Made by a program: the position numbers and the translations under genes | Notes under the pieces: generated by a model | What the model was told of the DNA's origin: nothing | The model's database searches: none | The model's input: the letters and a program-made list of their open reading frames with translations, nothing else | In this document: positions 32,277 to 43,900 of the stretch, one piece after another | Layout: each line of letters begins with the position of its first letter | How positions within the stretch are numbered: the first letter of the stretch is position 1 | From: Microdochium bolleyi | Lineage: Eukaryota; Ascomycota; Sordariomycetes; Xylariales; Microdochiaceae | Length of the DNA: 64,000 nt | Assembly (NCBI GenBank): GCA_001566295.1 | Contig: KQ964248.1 | Location: forward strand, 3,038,001-3,102,000 | Reading direction: 5' to 3'

Positions 32277-34607
32277 ATGATGGCAGATTCGCCTCTGTTC
32301 TCCACCATCCAAGCATGGTACCAGGCCTACCTAGAGTTCGATCAAGATATTCTCTACAACGTATCGCAAGTTTTACGCGACTTACAGTCTGACAAGCTGG
32401 ACTTGGATAGCATCGAGGCACAGATACAACTTGAGATGTCGGAAACACCAGTATCTTCGGGTTACTGTGCTGAGTGTCAGCACCTGCTTGCAAACTGGCC
32501 GGACCTCTCCCCGCTCCGATTTCTTGCAGACCGGAGATCCTTTGACACTGTTCAACTTGAGGCAGCAGCCCGGAATGGGTGCAAGTTCTGTGGGCTGCTC
32601 CTGGCACGCCTCGAGGTCTGCTCCCTGCTTGACGTTTACCGCAAGATAGAAGCCCGCTTCCACTTGATTGGCGAGCGTCCGACGTGTACTATAGGCATAC
32701 AACTTTCGGATAGTGACAGGTTCACGGGTCGTGAGGTTTGGGTCAACTTCCCGGGAAAAGTTGTTGGCGACGGCGCAGCTCATGCACCGAGACGCGCCGG
32801 CGTGCTCACCCTCGAGCTGCCGCATCCGCGAGGTAAGAACCACACAGTCTATGGTAGTGATCATCTTGGACTAACTGACACATGCGGTCGAGCAGGCCAA
32901 ATGCTATGGCAAGAAGATCGTGAGACCTTGGAACTCGCCAGGACCTGGCTGCACAATTGCACCACATCTCACCCTGACTGTGCAAAAGACGACGCCCGAG
33001 GCTCCGACTGGCCGTCTCGACTCGTTGACATACAGAATGAGACACCAAGGCTTGTGCTGACAAAAGCCTGGACCGTTTTGCCATCCTACGCAACTCTGAG
33101 CTACTGCTGGGGGGTGGAACCATTCACCATGCTTACTACTGAGAACATGAGCACGTTCCTTGACGGCATTTCCGTATCCCAGCTTCCCAGGATTTTGAGA
33201 GAAGCCATAAATGTGGCCCGAGACATCGGCCTCGGGTATATCTGGATCGATGCTCTGTGCATCGTCCAGGACCCGATTGACAATACAGACTGGGCACGCG
33301 AAGCCAGCCTGATGCGCTCAGTCTATGGAAACTCCATGCTCAACATAGCAGCTTCGAGTGCAACCAGTGTATGCGGAACACTCTTCACCGAGCTGAAACA
33401 CCGCAGACATGGGCTCACAACTCGTCTTACGGTTGTGGATGATGCGGGCAACGCCCGATATTCCGCCCTTCGAAGTTTTTCATCCCAAATTGTGTACTCG
33501 GAGTCTGTCTCTAGGACCCACCTGGCTACTCGCGGCTGGACACTGCAAGAGAGGCTACTGCCCTGCCGGACTCTCTATTTTGGGGATCGCGGCCTTTTCT
33601 GGGAATGTCAAACATGCGCAGCGTCCGAGTTCATCCCCGACGGCTTCCCGGCAGAGATCAGACGCTTTGAGGCAGGGCTGTTGCGTGTGCCGTGGCATTG
33701 GAGAGAAATCGTGTTTGCGTACTCTGCAACCTCGCTCACGGTCCCTAGCGATCGGCTGATAGCTCTGTCCGGGATCGCACACAGGCAGAGGGAGCTGACA
33801 GGAGACGAGTACCTGGCCGGCTTGTGGAAAAGTTCCCTCATCATGGACCTCCTTTGGGAAACTAATAAGAGAGAGAGACGTCCCAGACCCAAGTGGAGAG
33901 CGCCCTCGTGGTCGTGGGCGTCCATCGACGGACCTGTTGATACTATGGCACGACACGATCCCGAATTACACGACGTGGTCTATTTCGTTGAGGTACTCGA
34001 AGCGGTCGTACAAGCTGCAGGCCCAGACCCATGCGGAGCCCTGGTTGGAGGCTGGATCACGCTGGCATGCTCTGCACTCGTGAAAGGCCGCGTTGGCTCT
34101 GAATTCATAAGGAGACCGTGTTACTTTATGGATACACTACTTGAGCCCGACTTAGACTCCAGGGTGACAATGGACTGTATCTCTGAGCAGACTGATCCCG
34201 TCACCGGTGAGGTCTTCCTGCTGCCCGTCTTCTCAAAGCTCAAACGGTTACCAAGCAAGACAAACGACTGCTCTAAAATGGGGAAATGCTCGGTGGATGG
34301 CATTGAGTCCGGTCAAAAACTGCACGTCTGGACCACTGGGATCATGTTGCGACGCCATGATGATGACCAAGCCTGTTTTGTGCGAGTGGGATATTTCGAG
34401 GTGGGGCATGAGACCTTGCCAAACGTCACAACTGAGCCGTCGCAGAGCAGTACCACTTGGGCCGATTTTTCCAGCACGTGTCACCATGCATTCCGGGACT
34501 ATTTCAACGGAGAGGACAGCGGACCACGTTCGTCAGAGTGCGCCACCGTCATCGGTTCAGGCCCGGGCGAATCGCGCACTGAGAAGCATGTCATCACAAT
34601 CGTGTAA
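32277..34607 (+). CDS. HET-domain protein, paralogue of the gene at 26122
   Basis: HET protein of about 755 aa after removal of an intron at 32833-32895. That intron is 63 nt, a multiple of three without stops, so the frame also reads straight through it. Donor GTAAGA, branch-like CTAAC and acceptor CAG, plus a matching intron in the paralogue, show it is real. N-terminal C64-x2-C67-x34-C102-x2-C105 (YCAECQHL, GCKFCGLLL) is a possible zinc module. HET blocks: PSYATLSYCWG, LPRILREAI, YIWIDALCIVQDPIDNTDW, SLMRSVYGNSMLNIAAS and RGWTLQERLLPCRT; then KWRAPSWSWASIDGP. Start: the paired ATGs at 32277/32280 lie just before the part aligned with the paralogue; an upstream in-frame ATG at 32100 would add 59 residues of uncertain value. 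The gene ends 258 nt before the stop of the convergent sugar transporter. Confidence 0.9.
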   Translation: MMADSPLFSTIQAWYQAYLEFDQDILYNVSQVLRDLQSDKLDLDSIEAQIQLEMSETPVSSGYCAECQHLLANWPDLSPLRFLADRRSFDTVQLEAAARNGCKFCGLLLARLEVCSLLDVYRKIEARFHLIGERPTCTIGIQLSDSDRFTGREVWVNFPGKVVGDGAAHAPRRAGVLTLELPHPRGKNHTVYGSDHLGLTDTCGRAGQMLWQEDRETLELARTWLHNCTTSHPDCAKDDARGSDWPSRLVDIQNETPRLVLTKAWTVLPSYATLSYCWGVEPFTMLTTENMSTFLDGISVSQLPRILREAINVARDIGLGYIWIDALCIVQDPIDNTDWAREASLMRSVYGNSMLNIAASSATSVCGTLFTELKHRRHGLTTRLTVVDDAGNARYSALRSFSSQIVYSESVSRTHLATRGWTLQERLLPCRTLYFGDRGLFWECQTCAASEFIPDGFPAEIRRFEAGLLRVPWHWREIVFAYSATSLTVPSDRLIALSGIAHRQRELTGDEYLAGLWKSSLIMDLLWETNKRERRPRPKWRAPSWSWASIDGPVDTMARHDPELHDVVYFVEVLEAVVQAAGPDPCGALVGGWITLACSALVKGRVGSEFIRRPCYFMDTLLEPDLDSRVTMDCISEQTDPVTGEVFLLPVFSKLKRLPSKTNDCSKMGKCSVDGIESGQKLHVWTTGIMLRRHDDDQACFVRVGYFEVGHETLPNVTTEPSQSSTTWADFSSTCHHAFRDYFNGEDSGPRSSECATVIGSGPGESRTEKHVITIV

Positions 34608-34865
34608 GTGGCGAGTCTGCCACCTGCCAGGCAATGCGGAAGTCGTTTTAGATTCTTGAACCATTGTCATCGAGATTTTGAGGTCTTTCCTTCGCAATAA
34701 ATCTCCTGGCTATGTCAATTCCCCAGACAAAGTCGAGGGCAGCTGTCGTGAACCGCATCTCCCGACGTGTTCATGGGTACATATCTCAAAGATCTTGCGA
34801 CCATTTGAACCGTGGCCAGCCCAAGCTTCTTCACGGAATTCCGCGCCCTCCCAGCACATCATCGC

Positions 34866-36874
34866 TCAAGCAACACCCCTCTTCGGATCCCCCTCCGCCT
34901 GCAGCTGCATGCTCGTCTTGTAGCTCTTGAACTGCCTCGACGGCACGCCCTTGGCAAACATCTCATCGAGCTCCTGGTACGAGCGCCCCGCGGTCTCGGG
35001 CTGGAAGTAGAACAAATACCCGATGAAGAAGAAGCAGATGCCGCCGAAGATGAAGGCCATCTTGGCACCCAGATTCGCCTTGTCCGGGTTGAACATGTAC
35101 GGGATGACAAACTGCCACATGACGTTGAACGCCGACTGCAGCGAGTAGCCGATGGCCACGGTCTTGACGCGCAGGCGGGACGTCGACGTCTCGGCGAGCA
35201 AGCTGAACGCGGTGCTCCCGATGGAGACGTTGTACCACCAACTGTAGATGAGGATGAAGGCGACGGTGCCCTCGACCATGGGCTTCTCGGTCCGCGTGCC
35301 CAGGCCGCCCGTGATGAAGAGGAAGATGGTCAGGATGATGAGCCCGTAGAAGGTCATGTTGCGGCGGCCCACGCGCTCGATCGCGCTCGCGGCCATGATG
35401 TTGCCGACGATGGAGAGGACGGGCTGGGCGATCTGCAGCCGGTAGCTCGTCTGTGTGTCGTAGCCGGCCAGCTGCAGGTAGTACGTGAAGTAGCCCGCGA
35501 CGAAGGTGATGCCGCTGAAGATCTGGATGATCAGGGGCATGATGCTAATCATCGTCCGGCGGAGGTTCGAGCCCCGGAAGCACTCGATGTATGTCGTCCC
35601 TTCGGTCTCAGTGCGGACCTCGTCGAGGGTTCTCTCGATCAGGGCGAGTTTCTTGACGCCTTCGTCACCGGTGTAGCCCAGCTTCGCGAGGGCTTTGACT
35701 GTGTCGTCGCGGCGATTCTTGCGGGCCAGCCACCATGGGGACCTGTCAAGACATGCAAGTTAGTACCTGGCAGTTGCAAGATTCAGGGACTGATTTGTGG
35801 TATCACACAGATCTGTCGTCCTCGTAGAAGAGTACAACTCACTCGGGCATGAACGGCCAGAAGATGGTAGCAACACCGGCGAATCCAAACTGGGTACAGA
35901 AGACTGTGCGGTATGCCCAGGCATTCTCGACTGTGCCAGTGTAGTTGATCACGATAAACGCGAGCAGCGGACCGATGCCGTAGGCAACGCCAACGCCGAC
36001 CGTGAAAACACCTCGAAGCGCCAAGGGTGCAATCTGATTAGAAATCGAGATTGTTAGCCAAACTCTTGTCTTGATGTTGTCTTTCAGGGGCTAACGTCGA
36101 ACATGACGGTGACATGGCTGAACCCGCGCTAAGCATGTCCGCATGGAAAGTCGGGGCCTGCTTACCTCGCCAATGTAGCCGATCATAATTGTCCCTATGG
36201 TACCAATCATGAAACCATTGATAAACTTGCCCGCGAAGAAGACCGCGTTCGTGGTCGCGACGAGTTCCACCGCCACGGCGATGTAGGAGAAGACCAACGC
36301 AATCGCGAGGACCCATCTGCGGCCAATGACGTCCGAGAGCTCGGCAGAAGCGAGGGAGGCAAAGGTGGCACTACGATGGGACATGCAGCCGTCAGCAAGG
36401 TGGTCAAGGGTCTCCGCCTGAGTGCTGCTGGAGAACATGATGCGGGGGAAAAACTCACGCAGCCACCGGGGCAGCATTGAACAGGGACTGCCAGTACGCC
36501 TCAAGGACGTACTCACCCTCGAACTCGTACCCAAAGTCCTTGCGGAACTGGGGGATGCCGACGATGGCGCCGGCGGCCTGGGCGTCAAAGCCGAGCAGGA
36601 CGACACACCAGCAGGCGTAGACGCACCAGGCGCAGGCCCAAGGGTACGCCTTGACCGACGCCCACGCGCCGAGGTGGTGCTCCTCCTGGTCTGCGCTCTG
36701 GGCCAGGAAGTCGGTCGCTGGCGGTGAGTGTTCGTGCTGCGAGGCCATCGCCGTGGAGGCGTGCTTGGTCTCGGGCTCGGTGTGGCCGGCCATGGTGACG
36801 GTGTGAGTGGTTACAGGCAAAGAGGGCAGGGACCAGATACTGCTTGGCAGACCGACCGGATTGTTATCTGCCAT
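34866..36874 (-). CDS. MFS sugar transporter, alpha-glucoside permease type
   Basis: Proton-coupled sugar porter of the major facilitator superfamily, about 562 aa, 12 helices. Four exons: 36874-36459, 36370-36166, 36033-35843 and 35742-34866. Sugar-porter signatures: DVIGRRWVLA after helix 2, PESPWWLARK (PESP motif) in the central loop, ERVGRRNMT after helix 8, and PETAGRSYQELDEMF at the C-terminus. The N-terminal FEGEYVLEAYWQSLFNAAP and C-terminal MFAKGVPSRQFKSY segments resemble the maltose/alpha-glucoside permease group rather than hexose carriers; that substrate is inference. The cytosolic N-terminus is rich in His/Glu. The start at 36874 is the first Met; a second Met at 36793 (MAGHTEPETK) would also give a normal transporter. 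Confidence 0.92.
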
Positions 36875-37982
36875 TCAGGAGAAGGACGTTCCAGTGCTTA
36901 AGTAGCGGAGTGATCGCCATCGTGCTCGTCGCATGGCAGCGCCAGGAAGTCGGGTGGTCCATTGTTAGCTTTGTGGAGAGATACGGAGCCAAACCCACAC
37001 TGACTGGATCCATCTCCATGGGGAAACTTCAAGCCCACGGGAAGGGCCCATTGCGGGGATCTGCATTGCCATTTGGTCTGCCGATGCTGTGATATGGTGT
37101 GCTAGAGTTCCAAGCTAGTTCGTGCCGGCGCTTCCCCCTTCCCGCTGGGGGCGGACCTGGAGCGGGTGGCTCAGGTTTCCCGTTTGGGCGAGCGAAGCCC
37201 CTGTCGGCAGTTGGGGTAGTTACGCTCAAGCACCGGCTGCGGGACGATGCAAGAAGCCTCATCTTGAAGCAGAAGGCAATCTAAGCTGTGTACGTGTCTC
37301 GGCCTTGATTGATGCTCAAACTGCCGCTTGAATGAGGTCCATATCCAGCTAGCAAATCTATCTTAGACGTGGAAGCTGAGTCATTCGGTTGTTATGCGAT
37401 ACTTCAATCAATATCGTGCTGATCGTCTCGCTACCTCGTGTGCCAACACCCCTGGTTCACGAGATCTCACGTCTTTGGATAATTGTCTTAATATGCCTGG
37501 TCAATGCGTCTCGGCCTCCAAAATGCTCGCGGAGCGACAGCGTGCAAAGCCTGCCGGGTGGTGCCAAGGGCATCTCCGAGGCCCCGATATCGAGCAATGT
37601 TGGTGTCTCTGCTGAAGCTCAGCGAAGCCAAGAGCCAAGCTTTGGGGCTTTCCGCACTAACCATAGCGTCATCATCCTGGTCAGTCACCCGCTCGAGCGC
37701 CCCGCCCGAGCAGTCCAGCGCTTCACAACACGGGAGGTCTCATGCGCTTTGCCTGGCCGGCACCGCAATGCCAACAGTGCGACCACAACCTTTGTAGAAA
37801 TTTCACAAAATAGTTTGCGGGACCGACGCGCTCTCAATGCCATGACTACCTTATGCCCCGCGGACTTAGTCGTACTGGCCATTCCTGCCTGGGCTCGCTG
37901 CAGTAGTTGTGTGATTTGTCCTGCACAGCAACGACTTTAAGCCCAGCGATCACTGAAGTTTGCGGCTGGATTACTAGTACAT

Positions 37983-38010
37983 GAGAAGCACCTGGAGAAG
38001 CACCTGGAGA
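37983..38010. repeat. Short tandem repeat, 12-base unit
   Basis: GAGAAGCACCTG is present in two full copies followed by the first four bases of a third. Lies in intergenic sequence. Confidence 0.85.
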
Positions 38011-38945
38011 GTTGAAATATCAGGCTCGCAACATAAAGCAGGCCAACAGCAAACAGGGTCAACCCAGTGGACGTTTCGTGGTCACTGTAATCTGGCAAAG
38101 GTTCACAACACAAGCCCTGAGTAAGCTCAACCACGCCGAAGAGAGTGGTCACAGAACTCTGGCCTCGGCGGCTTCCAGATCTACGTCCCTCTGCGCCTAC
38201 CTGATTTCGAGTTATGCAATGCATTTCTCACAACTCCAGACTCTTCAGTGTGAAGTGTGCCTCAATCTTCCTGTGTGGCCGGTCCCACTTTTCTTAATTG
38301 GTGCGAATCGCCGTTCCCGTGGCTTCGCACACAGCCACTGACGCCAGAATGCACTCCGTGGAGAAGCAAGAACCGACATGTGGCTTGCAAAGACAATCAG
38401 AGGGTCTGCAATGTAGTCCAAATTACCATGTGCGTGCTGATGATGTGTGGCTGATGATGTGATGCCAGCCTGCCGAGCCAACGGGAGCCCCCCTGTTCAA
38501 TATCCCTGCCTTCACACCCACAGCACAACGCAACCCACTGCCCTCGATTTCCCTGTTTTCCAGAGCATGACGTATGACGACGTAGCCACAATGATGGGAA
38601 GGCAGCCACACGTCCTGCAGCCACACCTTTGACCTCATCGTCCAGAGCTCATCCACTTCTCGAAGCACATCGGCCGGACCCCGATCGAGGTGCCACTCGT
38701 CTCATTGGCTGTCATGTCGGCTGGCACGTCGGAACAGGCAGGCACACGCCAGGACTTGAAACTGGGCACAGGGACCGGTTCGACTGTTGGAAAGAATAAA
38801 CGGGAGGGGCCATTACGCACTCTTCGATCGAACACATAGAAACCCTGGAAAAGGGACCCTTCAGACATGATTGACATTGCAGCCGCAGGCAGGCAGGGTG
38901 CCATGTATGATGCGACGCAGATGGAGTGATATCATAACAGACATC

Positions 38946-38953
38946 TTTATAAA
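38946..38953 (+). promoter_or_regulatory. TATA box of the gene at 39121
   Basis: TTTATAAA about 170 nt upstream of the start. The leader that follows is rich in CAACA and nearly free of T-rich runs, as in highly expressed fungal genes. Confidence 0.6.
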
Positions 38954-39120
38954 CCAGGTCATCGTCCCGGTATTTACGCCCTGCTGATTCTGACAGACAT
39001 CTTCAACGCCTTGCATACATCACCAACACTGCACCAAAGAACAGTCAACAACCACAGCCTTCATACACATCAGAACAACACCAACACCACAACATCTTCT
39101 TAGCTACAGCACAACCCAAA

Positions 39121-39714
39121 ATGTCTCAGGCAGTACTCCAAGATCAACCCCCCAAGCACCCCAAGGATGGCGGTGACAAGCAGACATACACCGAGTGGGC
39201 CAAGCAGAAATACGGCGAGCAGTACGAGGTCTGGATGCCCTGGATCGAGGACACGTTCCTCAAGTACTTCACAAAGGACAACAAGGCGAGCTATGCGACC
39301 AAGCGTGAGTGCACTACCTCTTGCTCCTCCCTTTCCGTATCACTCCAGACACACGAGAAGCCCCCCCAACTAACCCTTGCCACCGGCTCCACAGAACAAC
39401 TCGACAAGACCAAGGTGACCGGCATCGAGCAGGTCGACAACCTGCAGGACGGCGTGCACAACCTCGCCGCGGGGACTCTCGGTCAGGGCGGCATCCTCCA
39501 GCCCATCGGCGACCTGGCGTCCAAGGAGGGCGCGAACCGCGCCGAGCGCGGCGGCAAGGACGACAAGGGCAGCTACCTCCCCGGTATCGGCGGCAAGAGC
39601 AGTGACGGCAACAAGAACGGCGGCGGTGGTGGCATCGGCGGCGTGAGCATGCCCAGCATGCCCAGCATGCCGAGTGTCCCGGCGAGCGTGCCTGGATTTG
39701 GGAGCAAGAAGTAA
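39121..39714 (+). CDS. Small conserved fungal protein, stress type
   Basis: Protein of 167 aa, exons 39121-39304 and 39395-39714. The intron is 90 nt, divisible by three and stop-free, so the frame reads through, but GTGAGT donor, CTAAC branch and CAG acceptor are clear, and removing it gives SYATKQQLDKTKVTGIEQVD. The family is common in filamentous ascomycetes, as I recall it; no function is established to my knowledge. The N-terminal half (YTEWAKQKYGEQYEVWMPW, then LKYFTKDNKASYATK) is helical and charged. The middle has LQDGVHNLAAGTLGQGG, and the end is Gly-rich with MPS repeats (about 39645-39672). No signal peptide or membrane segment. The strong TATA box and CA-rich leader suggest high expression. 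Confidence 0.85.
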   Translation: MSQAVLQDQPPKHPKDGGDKQTYTEWAKQKYGEQYEVWMPWIEDTFLKYFTKDNKASYATKRECTTSCSSLSVSLQTHEKPPQLTLATGSTEQLDKTKVTGIEQVDNLQDGVHNLAAGTLGQGGILQPIGDLASKEGANRAERGGKDDKGSYLPGIGGKSSDGNKNGGGGGIGGVSMPSMPSMPSVPASVPGFGSKK

Positions 39715-40966
39715 ACTCCCTCAACGGAATGAGTCTTTCGCCGTCGGGGAACGCTTCGACGTGGTCTTGTGGACGACGAGCTCGTAGCCTGGGGTGAAAT
39801 CCGGCCCGAGAAAGAGAGGGGGAAGGAACGATAATACCCAATAATTGATCTTAATGTTTTTCTCACGCGCGGGCACGACATCTACCTGCTCAAGGCAGGA
39901 GGTCATCTGGTTTTCTTTTCCCAGTCACAGAATGGTTGGAATCACGCAGACATGAATGCAACGACTAAGCCCCTCCCCAATCTTTTGATTCACAGATGCG
40001 ACAGATGACGTGATTGTTCCCCCCCAGGAGTGTTTGTGCGTGCTTCGCGCACATGTTTTCGAGATACTTCACACAAGCGAATGGTTGCATGCAGTACTGG
40101 TCTGAGCAGGAACCGTGTTCTTCACCTGGCAGTCTCCGAATCCAAACGACGGAGACCATCTCGATCGGATCGGCATCATAGGTAAGGCATCACTACATCC
40201 AGCACCCACCAGACAGAGGAGAGCTCCGTCAAGCGACTATCTCCCCTGTCCGTCCGAGAGTCAACTGGGCTCTCCATGACTTGGAAGAGCCAGCCATGTC
40301 TGCCTCAATTAATTAAAGTTTACGATCACAGCCCAGCAGGGAAAGCTGTTTTCCGAGCAGGATGCCTTCCTCTCTCCCGTCTTTCCAAGTTTTCTGGCTC
40401 CGCCGCTACGCTCACATTCCCACCTGTCAAACAGTCCTGTTTAGCTGCCACACTGCCATTGCGTCAGGGGAGGCTTGGCCAGCAGCGGAACCCTGCCTTG
40501 CTCCGGTACCCCCTTGCTCCTCACCACGGCGCGCGGCGGCATGCTGCCGACCGATCGATCTGATGGATCTCCTTCAACCCTGCGATGGCGCTTGCCCCAC
40601 CACATGCATGCACGCATGTATGCTTCGCAAACAGCGTGCCCGGATTTTATTTCGATTGAGAGTCGATCCGGCACGACCGAGTCACTTCTGTTTGCTAGAG
40701 TTTGGGGCGTTGAAACAGTGAGCTAGATTGAAAGATGGCCATGCTTCGCATCTATGAACTGTACGGGTGGACGCAGACAGTCTAGCGGCAGGCTGAACAG
40801 AGAACAGGTGAACGACGAATTCTCAGCAAAACACCACCAAAGAGAATGAGATCTCGAATATGTAACAAGGAGAGAAACTGCAGTATGTACGGTTGCTGTA
40901 TGTTTGAGAATCTCCATTCTCCCCTTTAACGATGTAATCGCGACAACTTTCTCTCTTTCTTCTTAT
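39715..40966. other. Intergenic region between convergent genes
   Basis: About 1.25 kb holding both 3' ends. No gene or RNA recognised. Confidence 0.5.
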
Positions 40967-43900
40967 CTATCCGCGGGACTCGACGGCCGATTTAATAGCT
41001 GTGCGAGGGAGAAAGGTATTGGTCAGCACGTGGGGTCCAGAGAACCATACAAGGCAAAAGTTTTGGGCTCGAACTTACCATCGCAAGTAACCTTGGCATC
41101 GCCGAACAGCATCTTGGTGCCGGGCATGTAGAACATCGGGTTTGGTACATCAGCTGCATCAAGTGTTAGCTCAGCCCCGCTCCACAGCGTCGATCAGTGC
41201 ATTGTTGCCAGGGCAGGACCCCTGACGCCGACGACAGTAGGGGAAGGAGGAGACTCACCATATCCACTCGCCATGCCCCTCTTCATGACAATGACCTGCT
41301 TCGACTTCCACGCGTGCAGCACCGGCATGCCCGCGATCGGGCTGCCCGGCTCCATGGCGATCGGGTTGACAGTGTCGTTGGCGCCAATGACGAGCGTCAG
41401 GTCCGTGTCGCCAAAGTCGTCGTTGATCTCGTCCATCTCGAGCACAATGTCGTACGGCACGCTCGCCTCGGCGAGCAGCACGTTGCACTGGCCCGGCATG
41501 CGGCCCGCGACCGGGTGGATGGCGAAGCGCACGGTGATGCCCTTGGCGCGGAGCATGGTGACGATCTCGCTGAGCGCGTACTGCGCTTTGGCGACGGCCA
41601 TGCCGTAGCCCACCACGATGATGACGCTCTCGGCGTTGGTCAGAGCCTCGGCTGTCTCGTCGACGGTCGTCTTCGTGATCGAGCCCTCCACCTTGTACTC
41701 TGTCTCCGCCGCCGGCGCTATGCCGCCGAAAAGCACGTTTGTGAGCGATCGGTTCATCGCGACGCACATGATGTACGATAGGATGGAGCCGGAGACGCCG
41801 ATCAGCGCGCCGACAGATGTCAGTAGCGGGTTCTGCAGCATGAAGCCCTCTGCCACCAGAGCGAAGCCGCTGTAGGCGTTCAACACGGTAATGACGACCG
41901 GCATGTCAGCACCGCCGATCGCCGCGGTGGTCGTGAAGCCCTTGGCAAAGGACAGGATGGTGTTCGCACCGAGCGCGGCCGCTGCAATCATGGGCGAGCC
42001 AGGGGCCAAGGTGATGAAGGCGCCCATTGTGGCGATGTTGGTGGCGAGCATGCCGCTGTTGACGAGGTTCTGGGCGGGGATCTTGACAGGTCGCGACGAC
42101 ATCTTGCCAGCAAGCTTCATGAACGCCACAATCGAGCCTGTGAAGGTGATGCCTCCGATCAGGACACCCAAGTATGCCGTAACGAGGTGCAAGGTCGTCA
42201 CGTGGGATAGGTCACCCATGACACTTCCGATGCTGGTTAGCACAGCGGCGAGACCAACCACCGAGTGCAGTGCCGCGACTGTCTGCGGGAGGTCTGTCGG
42301 GGTTATGCGCTTGCCAATGAGGAAGCCGAGGGCACCACCCATGACTGCGAGTGTGCCGAGCTGAGTAAGGACCTCTGGGCTGAAACCAACGGCCAGGAGC
42401 GAAGCAAGAACACCAGAGCCGACACCGAGCATGCCGAGCACGTTGCCCATGCGAGCTGTAGACTGTGCGGCCAGGCTGGAGATGGAGCTGATGCAGAGGA
42501 CCGAGCTGACCATGTAGCCAGCTTGGACGAGTCCGGTCGCGCCAGTAGCTGCCGCTGCGATGTAGCCGCCACCAAAGATGGCAGCCGGGATCGCCCACAT
42601 CCATGGATACTCCGGCGGATCGGTCGGTCCTGGCGAAAAGGTTAGCGTGCTAGCTTCTGATAATGAAGGAGACAGGCTTACTCTTGAACATGTCAAGCAT
42701 GCGCTTTGTGATGACGAAGCCTCCTGAAATGTTGACAAATGCGAGCAGAACAGAGGCGGCACCGAGGCACTGAGGTAGAGTCTCGGGCAGATAGCCGCCG
42801 CCCATGACGAAGAAACCACCGATACCGACCATTCCTAGGTGATATTAGCGATGTTCAACTCTCGTAGAGCGCGTCCAACTTACCAGAAATAGCGTTGGTG
42901 ACACTCATGAGGGGAGAGTGCAGGGCAGGGCTGACGCCCCATACAACACGGTAACCGATGAGCGAGGTCAAGGCGAATGTGAACATGTTACCCATGAACA
43001 GTGGCCCGGTGAATGTGCCGAGAGCGAGCGCGCCGCTCATGCCAGCCGTGACTGCTGCGACTTCACGAGATTTGGTCTGGAACGGGGTAAGTGCCACAAC
43101 CGCCTCTTCGACCTTGGGCGCGGGCTTAGGGGCAGCTACTGGAGAAGGGTTCGAGGGCTTAGCGGGTGGCAGGATGGTTCCGTTGTGGGTGACGATGGCG
43201 CCTCGCACGACCTCGTCGCTGAGATCGATGCCAAACGTCTTCTCCTTCGGTTCCATGGACAGCAGGAGCTTCACAATGTTGTTCGAGTACAGAGTCGAGG
43301 ATTGGGTAGGGAGTCGAGAGGGGAGATCCGTGTAGCCTGGATTGTGTGTTAGTGGACACTAAACATTGTCATTTTTGGTCTCTTAGTCCACCTACCGATG
43401 ATTTTGACGTCCTTGTAGGTGGTCATTTTGCCCGGCTCAGTCTTTTCGCAGTTTCCGCCGGCCTCGGCGGCGAGATCGACGACTATGGAACCGGGCTTCA
43501 TGACTTCAAGCATGGACTTGGTGATAAGCTTGGGAGCAGGTCTGCCAGGGATGAGAGCGGTAGTGATGATAATGTCGACCTCGCGGGCCTGCTCGGTGAA
43601 CAGCTTCATCTCGGCAGCAATAAATTCGGGGGACATCTCCTTGGCGTAACCTCCTGCTCCGGAGCCGTCCTCCTCGAGTTCGACCTCGATAAACTCGGCG
43701 CCGAGCGACTGGACCTGCTCGCGAGCGGCTGAGCGCGTGTCGAATCCACGGACGACCGCGCCCATGCGGCGGGCTGTCGCGATTGCGCTCAGACCAGCCA
43801 CACCAGCCCCGATGACGAGTACCTTGCAGGGTGGGATCTTGCCGGCCGCAGTGACCTGGCCCGTGAGGAAGCGGCCAAAGTTGTTGGACGCCTCGAGCAC

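Larger units (their letters stand above)
36875..39120. other. Intergenic region
   Basis: About 2.2 kb with the transporter promoter on the left and the promoter and long leader of the 39121 gene on the right. No gene recognised in between; a 12-base tandem repeat lies at 37983-38010. Confidence 0.5.

Noticed and set aside
34812..35852. 346-codon open frame on the plus strand
   Set aside because: Antisense to the sugar transporter and spans its intron; composition is Arg/Asp/Ala-biased.
37983..38010. CRISPR-like or minisatellite array
   Set aside because: Only two full copies of a 12-base unit without spacers; a simple local duplication.
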